64,000 bases of DNA. Origin: Arcicella rigui (GTDB lineage Bacteria; Bacteroidota; Bacteroidia; Cytophagales; Spirosomataceae). Below the pieces are notes generated by a model. That model did no database searches and was not told where the DNA came from. It saw only the letters and a program-made list of their open reading frames with translations. The stretch covers positions 81,956-145,955 of the forward strand of contig NZ_JAYFUM010000019.1 in NCBI RefSeq assembly GCF_034929435.1. The letters run 5' to 3'. Both the position numbers and the translations under genes were made by a program. Positions 41,966-51,222 of the stretch are shown piece by piece (positions within the stretch are counted from its first letter, which is position 1; each line of letters begins with the position of its first letter).

Positions 41966-42689
41966 AAAAGTGATAACCTATCTGAGCCATTGAAAATCCT
42001 CCGTTTATTTCTAAATCACTTCTGCTTGAATTTCCTTCTTGAAGAAAGTTATTTGAAATTGAATCAAATAATTTTGTGTTAGCTTTAGATTTTCCATAAC
42101 TAAGGTTAATGTTGGATGAAACTGATATTGAAAGATGTGAGTTGAAGAAAAATCTTGCTCCAAGAAACGCTCCAGCAGAGAACGACATACCCTTACTCTG
42201 AAAAACAGTATAATTGCTATTTGCTGATGTATAATTTACAACTTTGGGAGTTGTAGAATTGATAGCGAAAGCAGTTGTTAAACGAGGCCCATAAAATAAC
42301 ATAAATCGCCCTTCTTGTTTTTGAAATTCGTAGCCTAAGCCAAAGTTATAGTTATGTGCTTTACTGTTTAATTCATTGTTGAAACTATCTATTATATTAG
42401 TATTAGAGTTGAAAATGCCAAATTTAAATTCTAAAGCAGATTTATTAATTTTGTTCATACTATATCTACGCACAACGATATATCCTTGATTGTTGATAAT
42501 ACCATTTACGTTTTCTTCTCTGAAAGTCCCGACTAAATTAAATACATCCAATCCTACTTCCCATTTCCGTCTCTCGGGTTCAGGTGCAGTATCAAATTTG
42601 GCTTGTTGTTTTATTTTTTCTTGTGCAAAGGTGTTGCTTGCTGATAGAGCATAAGCCATCAACAAAAGCATTAGTAGCTTTTTTTTCAT
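41964..42689 (-). CDS. Small outer-membrane beta-barrel protein
   Basis: 241 residues: signal peptide 1-22 (LLMLLLMAYALSASNTFAQ), then alternating strands ending in a typical barrel terminus (NGGFSMAQIGYHF). Motifs such as EVGLDVFNLVGTF and GLGYEFQKQEGRFMLFYGPRL are of the generic Bacteroidota OMP_b-brl type. No ligand is inferable. It is convergent with the CBS gene through a shared terminator and breaks up the usual CBS-nadK pairing. Confidence 0.8.
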   Translation of the reverse strand: MKKKLLMLLLMAYALSASNTFAQEKIKQQAKFDTAPEPERRKWEVGLDVFNLVGTFREENVNGIINNQGYIVVRRYSMNKINKSALEFKFGIFNSNTNIIDSFNNELNSKAHNYNFGLGYEFQKQEGRFMLFYGPRLTTAFAINSTTPKVVNYTSANSNYTVFQSKGMSFSAGAFLGARFFFNSHLSISVSSNINLSYGKSKANTKLFDSISNNFLQEGNSSRSDLEINGGFSMAQIGYHF

Positions 42690-43109
42690 GTACAGTAAAA
42701 TTTAAGTGAAATAAAAAATAGAGGAATTTTGTGAAGGTAATCTCATTTCCGATAAAGCTTACCCAGTGGAAAAATTAGTTTTGTGTAGTTTTTAATCATG
42801 AGGACTAAGGTTTAGTGTTGTTTATGCAATATTAATTATAGGTATAGTTCAAAACAAAAATTTTAACATTTATTTTTGACGATTAACATGAAATTTATTC
42901 GTAAATTCTGGTAGAAATCTTATTCTCAGCAAAGGAGAAATTAGCAAATATTCGATAGATAATACGCTCAGATAAAGCAAGAAACTAAATAATCAAACCT
43001 AAAAGTTTGGCAATTCCCTTTCTTCTTTCTTCTTTTGCTTTTCGGTAGGAAAATGTCGAGGGAATCATAGCGATTCTGTTGTTTACTCAATCAGTTATTT
43101 TGTAATAAT
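42690..43109. other. Intergenic, no gene seen
   Basis: Divergent gap between the barrel gene and nadK. It is AT-rich, with no long hairpin, tRNA or open frame. A TTATTTTG just before nadK (43098-43105) resembles the -7 box but lacks the A at its second position. Confidence 0.4.
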
Positions 43110-44000
43110 ATGAAAATAGCCATTCACGGGCGAAATTTTAAAGAGGAAATCAAGCCTTTTGTACAGCTAATGTTTGATACTTTAGCTGAAAAAGGCATAG
43201 AAATACAAATTTCAGATTCCTATCAGCAATTCTTATCAGAAGTAGGAATGAGGCACGATGCTACTCAATTTTATTCTTCACAAGCAACACTTTTTGACGC
43301 AGATTTTGTATTGAGTTTGGGCGGAGATGGTACTTTGTTGGATTCTGTAACGCATGTAGGTAATCGGGAAATTCCTATTTTGGGTATCAATACTGGGCGT
43401 TTAGGTTTTTTAGCAACGGTTTCACCAGATAAAATTGTTGAGAGTCTTAATGAGATTTTAGCTAATCATTACAGTATCGAAACTCGTACTTTGGTAAGTG
43501 TAGAAACTCGTCTTCATAATCAACCAATAGATGTTTTTAATGGAATTAATTTTGGTTTGAATGAACTGGGAATTATGAAAACCGATACTTCTTCAATGAT
43601 TATGTTGAAGGCGTATCTCAACGGAGAGTTTTTGAATACCTATTGGGCAGACGGACTTATCATCGCAACTGCCACAGGTTCGACAGGCTACAATCTTAGT
43701 GTGGGTGGCCCCTTAGTAATGCCAAGTTCAGATATTTTTGTGATTTCGCCCATGAGTCCGCATAATTTAAATGTGCGTCCTTTGGTAGTATCGACTGACG
43801 TAGTCTTAGATTTTGAAGTAGAAAGTAGAAGTAATAGCTGTTTGATTTCTTTGGATGCTCGTTCAAAAGTGATAGATAGTAATGTGAAAATCAAGATGAA
43901 ACGAGAAAATTTTAAGGCACATATCATCAAATTGAGCGACACTAATTTTTTAAATACTTTAAGAAGTAAATTGAATTGGGGCTTTGATACCAGAAATTAA
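43110..44000 (+). CDS. nadK: NAD kinase
   Basis: Phosphorylates NAD+ to NADP+. 296 residues. GGDGT motif at 71-75 with catalytic D73 (SLGGDGTLLDSV), NTGRLGFLA near 97-105, NELGIMKTDTSSM in the NE/D motif, and the TATGSTGYNLSVGGP loop at about 185-200. Start and length fit the family. It opens a plus-strand envelope-assembly run and complements nadE at 29-31 kb in NAD(P) supply. Confidence 0.97.
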   Translation: MKIAIHGRNFKEEIKPFVQLMFDTLAEKGIEIQISDSYQQFLSEVGMRHDATQFYSSQATLFDADFVLSLGGDGTLLDSVTHVGNREIPILGINTGRLGFLATVSPDKIVESLNEILANHYSIETRTLVSVETRLHNQPIDVFNGINFGLNELGIMKTDTSSMIMLKAYLNGEFLNTYWADGLIIATATGSTGYNLSVGGPLVMPSSDIFVISPMSPHNLNVRPLVVSTDVVLDFEVESRSNSCLISLDARSKVIDSNVKIKMKRENFKAHIIKLSDTNFLNTLRSKLNWGFDTRN

Positions 44001-44195
44001 AGTAACGACAAATTATTTTTCATTCGCCAAAGTATTTTATTTATGCTATTTTAGCATCAAAATTTGAAGATAAAATAACAAAAATTAACATTTTACGTTT
44101 TAAAAAAAGTTGCTAATCGTCCATAATCCTTAATTTCAAGACTATCTTTCTTTGGATTTTTCTGAAAGAGTAATTTATCCTACCGACCAGATAAT

Positions 44196-45242
44196 ATGAA
44201 AAAATACGCTTCAATATTTATCACATTTTTGATTTGTCACATCATTGTGCAAGATTCTTCTGCACAATTTAAGCTTTCCAATATTTTTGGGCAGAAAGAT
44301 AGAGTAAGAAAAAATCGTCTTTTTGAACCCAGTTCATCAGTAAGCTTTGGTGTGGGAACATCAAGTTATTACGGTGATTTGTCGCCTTACAATCGCTTTT
44401 TACAATCTACTGTAAATGGCATGCGTTGGAATTTAGCTTTCAATTTTACTCGTCAAATTTCTCCATCAGTAGGCATTCGTGTTGGACTTACTTATGCAAG
44501 AATTTCGGGCGATGATAGCTACATGGAAAATGTAAAAGGCTATGAAGCGTACTTCGTAAGAAATTTACATTTCAGAAATGACATTAAACAACTTTCAGTA
44601 GTAGCTCAATATGATTTAGTAAAAACTTCTCGTAGTTTTTTGCGTAGAGAAGGTATTATCCCTTATTTATTCGGTGGAGTAGCAGTATTTGCACATAATC
44701 CAGTGGCTAAAACCCCGATTGTAGCAGGTACAACCAGCGAATGGGTAAGTTTACAACCACTTCATACAGAAGGTCAAGGTTTACCAACTTATGATTCAAG
44801 TCCGTACTCATTAGTAAGTGTTTCATTTCCAATAGGTTTGGGGGTTCGTTATAAACTTAGCAGAAACTGGGATTTAGGTTTTGAAATGAGCTACCATTAC
44901 GCTCTTACGGATTATTTAGATGATGCAGGTGGAAAATATGCTGACCCTGCTGATTTACAAAGTCAAGCAAATGGCCCATTATCAGTATCAATGGCTAATA
45001 GAAGTTTAGAACAGTACGCTGCCAATCGTGGTATAGACCGCAGACAAGGAGTACTGAATTATTTAGCAAGTATTGGCTATCCAGCCGGATTCGACCCTAT
45101 TGCTACACAATCGCCCATTATTGGTTTTGTAGATAGAACAGATTCAAGAGGAAACCCAAAATATAATGATTCTTATCTGCTTACAAGCGTAAAAGTGATT
45201 TATCACATTCCTACTAAAATTAAATGCCCTGTTATTCGTTAA
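44196..45242 (+). CDS. DUF6089-family outer-membrane protein
   Basis: 348 residues: signal peptide 1-23 (ICHIIVQDSSAQ), a short basic region, then a barrel with the family phrases VSFGVGTSSYYGDLSP and GVRYKLSRNWDLGFEMSYHYALTDYLDD, and C-terminal strand YLLTSVKVIYHIPTK. In Bacteroidota such genes lie beside nadK, uppS and bamA, as here. A second homologue follows 60 bases on. Its role in outer-membrane assembly is inferred from synteny only. A strong terminator after it suggests attenuation before the second copy. Confidence 0.85.
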   Translation: MKKYASIFITFLICHIIVQDSSAQFKLSNIFGQKDRVRKNRLFEPSSSVSFGVGTSSYYGDLSPYNRFLQSTVNGMRWNLAFNFTRQISPSVGIRVGLTYARISGDDSYMENVKGYEAYFVRNLHFRNDIKQLSVVAQYDLVKTSRSFLRREGIIPYLFGGVAVFAHNPVAKTPIVAGTTSEWVSLQPLHTEGQGLPTYDSSPYSLVSVSFPIGLGVRYKLSRNWDLGFEMSYHYALTDYLDDAGGKYADPADLQSQANGPLSVSMANRSLEQYAANRGIDRRQGVLNYLASIGYPAGFDPIATQSPIIGFVDRTDSRGNPKYNDSYLLTSVKVIYHIPTKIKCPVIR

Positions 45243-45267
45243 TGATATTGGCTAAAAAACTTTTTGG

Positions 45268-45296
45268 TCAGGTGTAATTTACACCTGACTTTTTTA
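45268..45296 (+). terminator. Terminator between the two DUF6089 genes
   Basis: GTCAGGTGTA (45268-45277), loop ATT, TACACCTGAC (45281-45290), then TTTTTT. The next start codon is 6 bases past the T-run, so the second copy must have its own promoter within the first gene or depend on read-through. Confidence 0.88.
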
Positions 45297-45302
45297 TTCA
45301 CT

Positions 45303-45974
45303 ATGAAGTTATTCAAAGAAATTTCGTTATCGCTATTATTGCTTTTGAGTATCCAATCATTAGCTCAAAAAATTGAAATTGGAGCTGGAGTAGGAGCAAT
45401 GAACTACAAAGGCGATATTTCGCCAGACCTTCATCCATCGTTTGCACGTTTAGGAGCAAATGTGTCTTTTCGTTATAATCTTTCCAAAATGATTACTTTT
45501 AAATCAAGTATTTTGGTTGGCTCAATTTATGGCGACGATTCTCAGGTGAGCGATTCTTTCAATCAACTTCGTGGACAAACTTTCAAAACAAATATCAACG
45601 AATTAAGTCTCACAACTGAATATAACTTTTTTGATTATCGCTACAACCGCTATCACAAAGATTGGACTCCCTATGTTTTCGGAGGATTAGGAGTAATGAA
45701 ATTCTCGCCAAGAGATACTCCAGTTTCGGATTATAAAACGCTTCAATTAGTTATCCCTTTTGGTGTTGGAATTAAGTATAATATCTCTGGCCCTTGGAAT
45801 TTAAACTTAGAATTTGGTACTCGTAAAGCCTTTACAGATTATTTGGATAATCTTGGTGGCGACGACCCAACTTTGCCAAAAAATCTTCAAAACGATTACA
45901 GCCGTAGTGATATGTATTACTACACATCTCTCTCCTTGACTTATCAATTCCTCAAAATTTACTGCCCAAAATAA
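45303..45974 (+). CDS. Second DUF6089-family outer-membrane protein
   Basis: 223 residues from ATG 45303; a frame back to 45264 would run through the terminator stem, so it is rejected. Signal peptide 1-20 (LLLLLSIQSLAQ). The body is a shorter paralogue of the upstream protein, keeping IEIGAGVGAMNYKGDISP, YNLSKMITFKSSILVGSIYGDD and TRKAFTDYLDNLGGDDP. Ends YQFLKIYCPK. The copies have diverged widely, so the duplication is old. Confidence 0.85.
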   Translation: MKLFKEISLSLLLLLSIQSLAQKIEIGAGVGAMNYKGDISPDLHPSFARLGANVSFRYNLSKMITFKSSILVGSIYGDDSQVSDSFNQLRGQTFKTNINELSLTTEYNFFDYRYNRYHKDWTPYVFGGLGVMKFSPRDTPVSDYKTLQLVIPFGVGIKYNISGPWNLNLEFGTRKAFTDYLDNLGGDDPTLPKNLQNDYSRSDMYYYTSLSLTYQFLKIYCPK

Positions 45975-46025
45975 GTGCTTAAATAAAAAACAACATTTTG
46001 ATTCCCTCAAAATCACAGCTTAGGG

Positions 46026-46054
46026 CTTGTTTTTAGGTACAAAACCTAAGCAAG
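46026..46054 (+). other. Hairpin in the uppS leader
   Basis: CTTG...TTAGGT (46026-46038) pairs with ACCTAA...CAAG (46044-46054), a bulged stem, about 220 bases before the uppS start. It is a possible leader structure, or the terminator of the DUF6089 gene without a T-run. Confidence 0.4.
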
Positions 46055-46275
46055 TTCCCTGTATTAAGCTCTGCTTGATTTTGAATAGGAAGGGGAATTC
46101 GTTAAATTTGTAATATTATTCTCAAAATGTTGATATACAGCTTTTCTTGAAGAAGAAATCATTTTCTATCTTCCTCCAAAATCAGCAACAACAAAAGAAT
46201 ATTGGGCAAAATAAACTCCAGACCAACTGGATTGCCTCCTTATCTAAGTTTTATGTGTTAAAAAGTGTTAAATCA

Positions 46276-47031
46276 GTGAAAGAACAAATAGACGCTAACA
46301 ATCTACCAAAACATATCGCCGTTATCATGGACGGAAATGGACGATGGGCTAAACAAAAAGGCTTCGTTGATAGAATTTTCGGACATAGAAATGCTTTGAA
46401 AGCGGTAAAAGAAGCCATTCAAGGTAGTGCAGATTTAGGGGTCAAGTATTTAACACTTTATGCTTTTTCAACCGAAAACTGGAATAGACCCAAAGCAGAA
46501 GTAGATGCTTTGATGATGCTTTTGATAAGTGCTTTGAAAGACGAACTTGATGATATGAAAAAAAATAATGTGAGATTAGACACCATCGGTGCGATTGATA
46601 CATTACCAGAAAGTTCACAAAGAGTACTTAGAGATGCCATCGAAGAAACCAAAAATAATACAGGTATTGTAGTTATTTTGGCATTGAGTTACAGTGGCAA
46701 ATGGGATATTACTAACACCGCCAGAAAGCTCGCTGAAAGAGTTGTAAAAGGTGAAATTGCGATTGAAGACATCAATGAAAAGCTTTTTGAACAATCATTA
46801 GACACCAAAGGAATTCCTAATCCAGACTTGATGATTCGTACAGGAGGCGACCACCGTATTAGCAATTTTATGTTGTGGCAATTGGCTTATGCTGAATTAT
46901 ATATTTTTGAAGATTTATTTTGGCCAGATTTTAGACGTGAACACTTATTTGAAGCCATTCTTGACTATCAAGAGCGTGAACGTAGATTTGGTAAAACCTC
47001 AGAGCAAATTAAAAAGACTGTTAATGCTTAA
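46276..47031 (+). CDS. uppS: Isoprenyl transferase (undecaprenyl diphosphate synthase)
   Basis: Makes the C55 lipid carrier for peptidoglycan and LPS. 251 residues from GTG 46276, a start chosen because the family begins just before PKHIAVIMDGNGRWAK; the open frame reaches back to TTG 46147 but that extension is low complexity. Catalytic D19 in IMDGNGRWA, GHRNALKAVKEA near 34, YAFSTENWNRP near 68, and the RTGGDHRISNFMLWQLAYAE motif near 190-210. bamA starts 47 bases after the stop. Confidence 0.94.
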   Translation: MKEQIDANNLPKHIAVIMDGNGRWAKQKGFVDRIFGHRNALKAVKEAIQGSADLGVKYLTLYAFSTENWNRPKAEVDALMMLLISALKDELDDMKKNNVRLDTIGAIDTLPESSQRVLRDAIEETKNNTGIVVILALSYSGKWDITNTARKLAERVVKGEIAIEDINEKLFEQSLDTKGIPNPDLMIRTGGDHRISNFMLWQLAYAELYIFEDLFWPDFRREHLFEAILDYQERERRFGKTSEQIKKTVNA

Positions 47032-47077
47032 AATTTCAATGTTCTGTTCCTTTAGAGAAACGAGAACAAATCAAAAA

Positions 47078-49702
47078 ATGAAAAAATATACTTTATTACT
47101 TTCTCTCTTATTCATTTCTTTTTTATCTCAAGCACAAATTCGTGGAGCAATGGGACAAAGAGCACCCATCGTTGAACAAAGATTAGAATTGAATTATGCA
47201 GAGCCCAAAGAGTATGAAATCATGGACATTACTACCACGGGTTCAAGATTTTATGATGGCAATTCAATGATTTCTCTTTCTGGCTTGCGAGTAGGTGATA
47301 AAATCAAAGTACCTGGTGATGCCGTTACTTCTGCTATCAAGAAATTGATGGCTCAAGGAATTTTAGAAGAAGTAGAAGTAGAAGCCGCTAAAATTGAGGG
47401 TGATAAGATTTGGTTGAATATCAATATCAAAGAAAGACCTCGTTTGTATAAATTAGAGTACATCGGTATCAAAAAAGGTGAGCAAGAAACACTAAGTGAC
47501 AAAATCAAAACTTATAAAGGTAAGATTGTTACTGAAAGTGTTAAGAAAAACATTGAGCTTGCTATCAAAAAACATTATCAAGATAAAGGGTATTTGAATG
47601 TAGCTATCAAACTTTCTGAAAAAACCGATACGCTTCGTGGTAATAATGCTACCATGAAAGTAAATATTAAAAAAGGAGAAAAAGTAAAAATCTCTGAAAT
47701 TAAGTTTGTAGGTATTTCAGAAATGAAAGAAAGCGTTTTGCGTAGAAAATTAAAAGGAACAAAACAAAAAGCATTCTATAAAATCTTTACTTCTTCAAAA
47801 TATGTACCTAAGAAATTTGAAGAAGACAAAATTAAATTAATTGAGTTTTACAATAAAAAAGGATATAGAGATGCCTTAGTACTTGGCGACTCGGTTTATA
47901 AAGACCCAACTAATAATAACAGAGTAAAAATTGTTCTGAAATTAGAAGAAGGTAAGCAGTATCATTATCGTAATATTTATTGGGAAGGAAACTTTATTTA
48001 TCCTGACTCAGTACTTACCGAAGTATTAGGCGTAAAAAAAGGCGATGTTTATAATGTTGAGGATTTAGATAAACGCCTTAATGGCAAACCTGGTGAAGAC
48101 GTTAGCTCTGCTTATATGGATAATGGTTACTTATTCTATCAGTGCGAACCTGTTGAAACAGCGGTTGTTGGCGATTCAATAGATATTACTTTCAGAATCA
48201 ATGAAGGAAAACAGGCCACAATTAATAAAGTAATTGTAAACGGAAATACTAAAACATCTGACCACGTAGTAATGCGTGAAATCAGAACCTTACCCGGTCA
48301 GAAATTCAATAAATCTGCCATTATTCGTACTGTTCGTGAATTATCAACCATTGGTTATTTTAACCCAGAGAAGATTACTCCGAATCCAATCCCAAAAGCC
48401 GACGGTACAGTTGATATTGAATATAACGTAGAAGAAAAACCTTCTGACCAAATTGAGCTTTCAGGTGGTTGGGGTGGTTACATCGGTTTCGTAGGTACTT
48501 TAGGCGTAACTTTCAATAACTTCTCAGCCAGAAATATCGGAAACTTAAATGCTTGGAAACCACTTCCTGCTGGTGATGGACAAAAACTTTCGGTTCGTTT
48601 TCAAGCGAATGGTTCTTCTTTCCAAAACTACTCTATTTCATTTACAGAGCCATGGTTAGGTGGAAAGAAACCGAACTCATTCTCTATTTCTTTGAGTAGA
48701 AGTATTTCGTATCCTTATAAAATTCAGCAATATAACCAGTTAAGTGCTTATAATTCTGGTTATGGTTACGGAAGTAGTTTATACGGTGGTTATGGTGGTT
48801 ACGGTTATGGCTATGGATTAGGTACTTCAACGGCTACTTCAGATAGTGCTACGGCTGCACAAAACGAAGCACACTTCAATAGTACAACTTTATCATTCAG
48901 TTTGGGTAAGCGTTTGAAAAAACCAGATGATTATTTCTCATTGAGTAACTCGCTTTCTTTACAATTGATTGATGTGAAAAACTTACCTTATTATGGTTAT
49001 CCAGAAGGTAATTCAGTAGCGGTAGCTTTTGTGACTAACTTCTCAAGAAACAGTATTGATAACCCAACCTTCCCACGTTCAGGTTCGAGTTTTTCACTGA
49101 CGGCTTCACTGACTCCTCCTTATTCATTGTTTGGAGGGAATAACACAAACTTGATTGAGTACCACAAATGGATGTTCGATGCTTCGTGGTTTACACCAAT
49201 TACCAGTAAATTAGTGTTCCACATGCGTACTCACTTAGGTTTCTTAGGTTCATATAATCCTGATAAAGACATCACCCGTTTTGAACGTTTTGATTTGGGT
49301 GGTTCGGGTATGCAAACAGGTTTTAATGTAATCAGCCGTGACATCATCGCTTTGCGTGGTTATAAAGACAGAGTATTTGGTTCGCAAGGTTCATTACCAA
49401 GTGGTGGGGTTGCCTACAACAAGTTTGTAATGGAAGTTCGTTATCCAGTTTCATTGAACCCATCAGCAACCATTTTCTTATTAGGTTTTGCAGAAGGCGG
49501 AAACAACTTTGCTAACTATACTTCTTACAATCCGTTTAAGATTTATAAGTCGGCAGGTTTTGGAGCAAGAATCTTTATGCCAGCTTTCGGTATGATTGGT
49601 ATTGATTATGGTTTTGCTTTTGATAAAGTACCAGGTCAGACCTCAAGCAATAATTTCGGACAGCAAGCGTTCACCTTCTCGATAGGTCAGCAGATTAGAT
49701 AA
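47078..49702 (+). CDS. bamA: Outer-membrane protein assembly factor BamA
   Basis: 874 residues from ATG 47078 (signal peptide 1-20, ending SFLSQAQ); a longer frame overlapping uppS is rejected. POTRA repeats fill about 45-430 (phrases IKEVVVNGNTKT-like: VIVNGNTKTSDHVVMREIRT near 387). The Omp85 barrel follows, with GLRGYKDRVFG-type RGY motif (IIALRGYKDRVFG) and a final TFSIGQQIR strand. A Gly/Tyr-rich insert (SGYGYGSSLYGGYGGYGYGY) at about 563-587 lies in a surface loop. It lies in order with uppS and skp, the common Bacteroidota arrangement. Confidence 0.95.
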   Translation: MKKYTLLLSLLFISFLSQAQIRGAMGQRAPIVEQRLELNYAEPKEYEIMDITTTGSRFYDGNSMISLSGLRVGDKIKVPGDAVTSAIKKLMAQGILEEVEVEAAKIEGDKIWLNINIKERPRLYKLEYIGIKKGEQETLSDKIKTYKGKIVTESVKKNIELAIKKHYQDKGYLNVAIKLSEKTDTLRGNNATMKVNIKKGEKVKISEIKFVGISEMKESVLRRKLKGTKQKAFYKIFTSSKYVPKKFEEDKIKLIEFYNKKGYRDALVLGDSVYKDPTNNNRVKIVLKLEEGKQYHYRNIYWEGNFIYPDSVLTEVLGVKKGDVYNVEDLDKRLNGKPGEDVSSAYMDNGYLFYQCEPVETAVVGDSIDITFRINEGKQATINKVIVNGNTKTSDHVVMREIRTLPGQKFNKSAIIRTVRELSTIGYFNPEKITPNPIPKADGTVDIEYNVEEKPSDQIELSGGWGGYIGFVGTLGVTFNNFSARNIGNLNAWKPLPAGDGQKLSVRFQANGSSFQNYSISFTEPWLGGKKPNSFSISLSRSISYPYKIQQYNQLSAYNSGYGYGSSLYGGYGGYGYGYGLGTSTATSDSATAAQNEAHFNSTTLSFSLGKRLKKPDDYFSLSNSLSLQLIDVKNLPYYGYPEGNSVAVAFVTNFSRNSIDNPTFPRSGSSFSLTASLTPPYSLFGGNNTNLIEYHKWMFDASWFTPITSKLVFHMRTHLGFLGSYNPDKDITRFERFDLGGSGMQTGFNVISRDIIALRGYKDRVFGSQGSLPSGGVAYNKFVMEVRYPVSLNPSATIFLLGFAEGGNNFANYTSYNPFKIYKSAGFGARIFMPAFGMIGIDYGFAFDKVPGQTSSNNFGQQAFTFSIGQQIR

Positions 49703-49719
49703 GCATTCTTTTCATAAGC

Positions 49720-49766
49720 ATTTGGTGGTATTGTATTTGATAATTGTCATTACAATATCACCAAAT
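49720..49766. other. 16-bp hairpin between bamA and the first skp gene
   Basis: ATTTGGTG (49720-49727) plus TATTGTA (49729-49735) pair with TACAATA (49751-49757) plus CACCAAAT (49759-49766), with one G-U pair between. It lies 18 bases after the bamA stop. No T-run follows, so partial termination or mRNA stabilisation is more likely than full termination. Confidence 0.65.
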
Positions 49767-49885
49767 ATGTCTCGTTAATCAGGTATTATTAACAGACAAT
49801 TTTTTAGCTTTGTCGTGAATACGTTTTTATAAAAACATTATCTCAGGTCACAAGCTACTTATTTTCTAATTTAAACACAGAAGCC

Positions 49886-50530
49886 GTGAAAAAGCAGATA
49901 TTTTTACTAATTTTGCCACTCTTTTGTTTATGTTTTAGCCTAAACGCTCAAAAGTTTGGTTATATAGATACTGAATATCTTACTTCAAAAATGCCAGAGT
50001 ACCAAAATGCTCAAGCTGAAATTGAAAAACTTACGGCAAAGTGGATTAGTGAAGTATCAGCAAAAAACGAAGAAGTTAGTAAATTAGAGAAGGCCTACCG
50101 TGCAGAGGAAATATTACTAACTGAAGAAATGAAAGCTCAACGTTTGAAAACGATTGAGGAAAAAGCCAAAGAAGCCAAAGAATTACAAAATAAAATTTTC
50201 GGTTTTGAAGGTGAACTTTTCAAAAAAAAACAGGAAATTATGAAACCTGTTTTAGATGAAGTAGCCAAAGCCGTTGAAAAAGTAGCTCGTGGAAAAAAGT
50301 TAGACTTTTTGTTTGATAAATCTTCTGATGGTTTAGCTATGTTATACACCAACCCAATTCATGATTATACCGACTACGTAATGGAAGAATTGGGCATCAG
50401 TACAGAACAATTGAAAGAAAAAGAAAAACAAGAACAGGAGGCTAAAACAGCTAACGAGGAAAGTAAAGACAATACAACAAAAACTAAGTCAAATAGAAAA
50501 GGAGGGGCAAGCCCCCTTAAAAAAGAGTAA
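49886..50530 (+). CDS. Skp/OmpH-family periplasmic chaperone (first copy)
   Basis: 214 residues from GTG 49886 with a signal peptide (residues 1-21, ending CFSLNAQ). Long charged helices (YQNAQAEIEKLTAKWISEVS, KTIEEKAKEAKELQNKIFGF) form the coiled-coil arms of Skp, and a small beta core has KFGYIDTEYLTSKMPEY and KLDFLFDKSS. Holds unfolded outer-membrane proteins for BamA. The acidic/basic C-terminal tail beyond residue 180 is unlike the second copy. The two genes are 24 bases apart. Confidence 0.92.
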   Translation: MKKQIFLLILPLFCLCFSLNAQKFGYIDTEYLTSKMPEYQNAQAEIEKLTAKWISEVSAKNEEVSKLEKAYRAEEILLTEEMKAQRLKTIEEKAKEAKELQNKIFGFEGELFKKKQEIMKPVLDEVAKAVEKVARGKKLDFLFDKSSDGLAMLYTNPIHDYTDYVMEELGISTEQLKEKEKQEQEAKTANEESKDNTTKTKSNRKGGASPLKKE

Positions 50531-50554
50531 TTAACCAATCAGAATAACAACAAA

Positions 50555-51148
50555 ATGAAAAACAAATTTTTTATTGCTTTATTAGCATTTTTTGCTTTAG
50601 CAACAGCGAATGTAAATGCACAACAAAAAATCGGTTACATTAGCTTAGACTATATCTTAGCTCAGATGCCAGAAGCAAAACAAGTAGAAACAGAATTGAC
50701 TACTACTAAAACGCAGTACGACAATATGTATCAGCAAAAAGTGAAAGACTTTCAAACTAAATTGGCTGATTACGAAAAAAATGCTCCTACAATGGCTGAT
50801 GTAATCAAGGCTGATAGAGAGAAAGAATTGCAAAGTATGCAAAGTAGCATTGAAGAGTTCCGTCAGAATTCATCAGTTTCTTTACAGAAAAAACAGTCTC
50901 AATTGTTACAACCTTTGTTGAAAAAAATTGAAGATAATATGCACGCTGTGGCTAAAGAAAACGGTTATGCTTTCGTATTCAACTACGATGCCGGACAAGG
51001 TACTACTCCAATCGTTTTACATGCTCCAGACGATGCTAATATCTCTGATTTAATCTTGAAGAAAATGGGTGTTACTCCAAAACCATTTGCTCCAGCTCCA
51101 GCTACTCCAGCAGCTACAACTCCTGCTGCTCCTGCTAAGAAAAACTAA
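50555..51148 (+). CDS. Skp/OmpH-family periplasmic chaperone (second copy)
   Basis: 197 residues, signal peptide 1-22 (ALATANVNAQ). Beta core KIGYISLDYILAQMPEAKQ and GYAFVFNYDAG; helical arms between 40 and 125. It ends in an Ala/Pro/Thr-rich tail (PAPATPAATTPAAPAKKN). Same role as the first copy. Paired ompH genes after bamA are usual in this phylum. A strong bidirectional terminator follows. Confidence 0.93.
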   Translation: MKNKFFIALLAFFALATANVNAQQKIGYISLDYILAQMPEAKQVETELTTTKTQYDNMYQQKVKDFQTKLADYEKNAPTMADVIKADREKELQSMQSSIEEFRQNSSVSLQKKQSQLLQPLLKKIEDNMHAVAKENGYAFVFNYDAGQGTTPIVLHAPDDANISDLILKKMGVTPKPFAPAPATPAATTPAAPAKKN

Positions 51149-51170
51149 TTTCTTTGAAGATATAGCAACA

Positions 51171-51207
51171 AAAAATCCCCAAGATGTTGAAATCTTGGGG
51201 ATTTTTT
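51171..51207. terminator. Bidirectional terminator after the skp pair
   Basis: AAAAATCCCCAAGAT (51171-51185), loop, ATCTTGGGGATTTTTT (51192-51207). It ends the uppS-bamA-skp run and the convergent moxR gene. Confidence 0.93.
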
Positions 51208-51222
51208 GTGATTCGGTACTTA

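Noticed and set aside
46889..47077. 63-codon N-terminal extension of BamA
   Set aside because: It overlaps uppS in another frame and lies before a good signal peptide starting at 47078.
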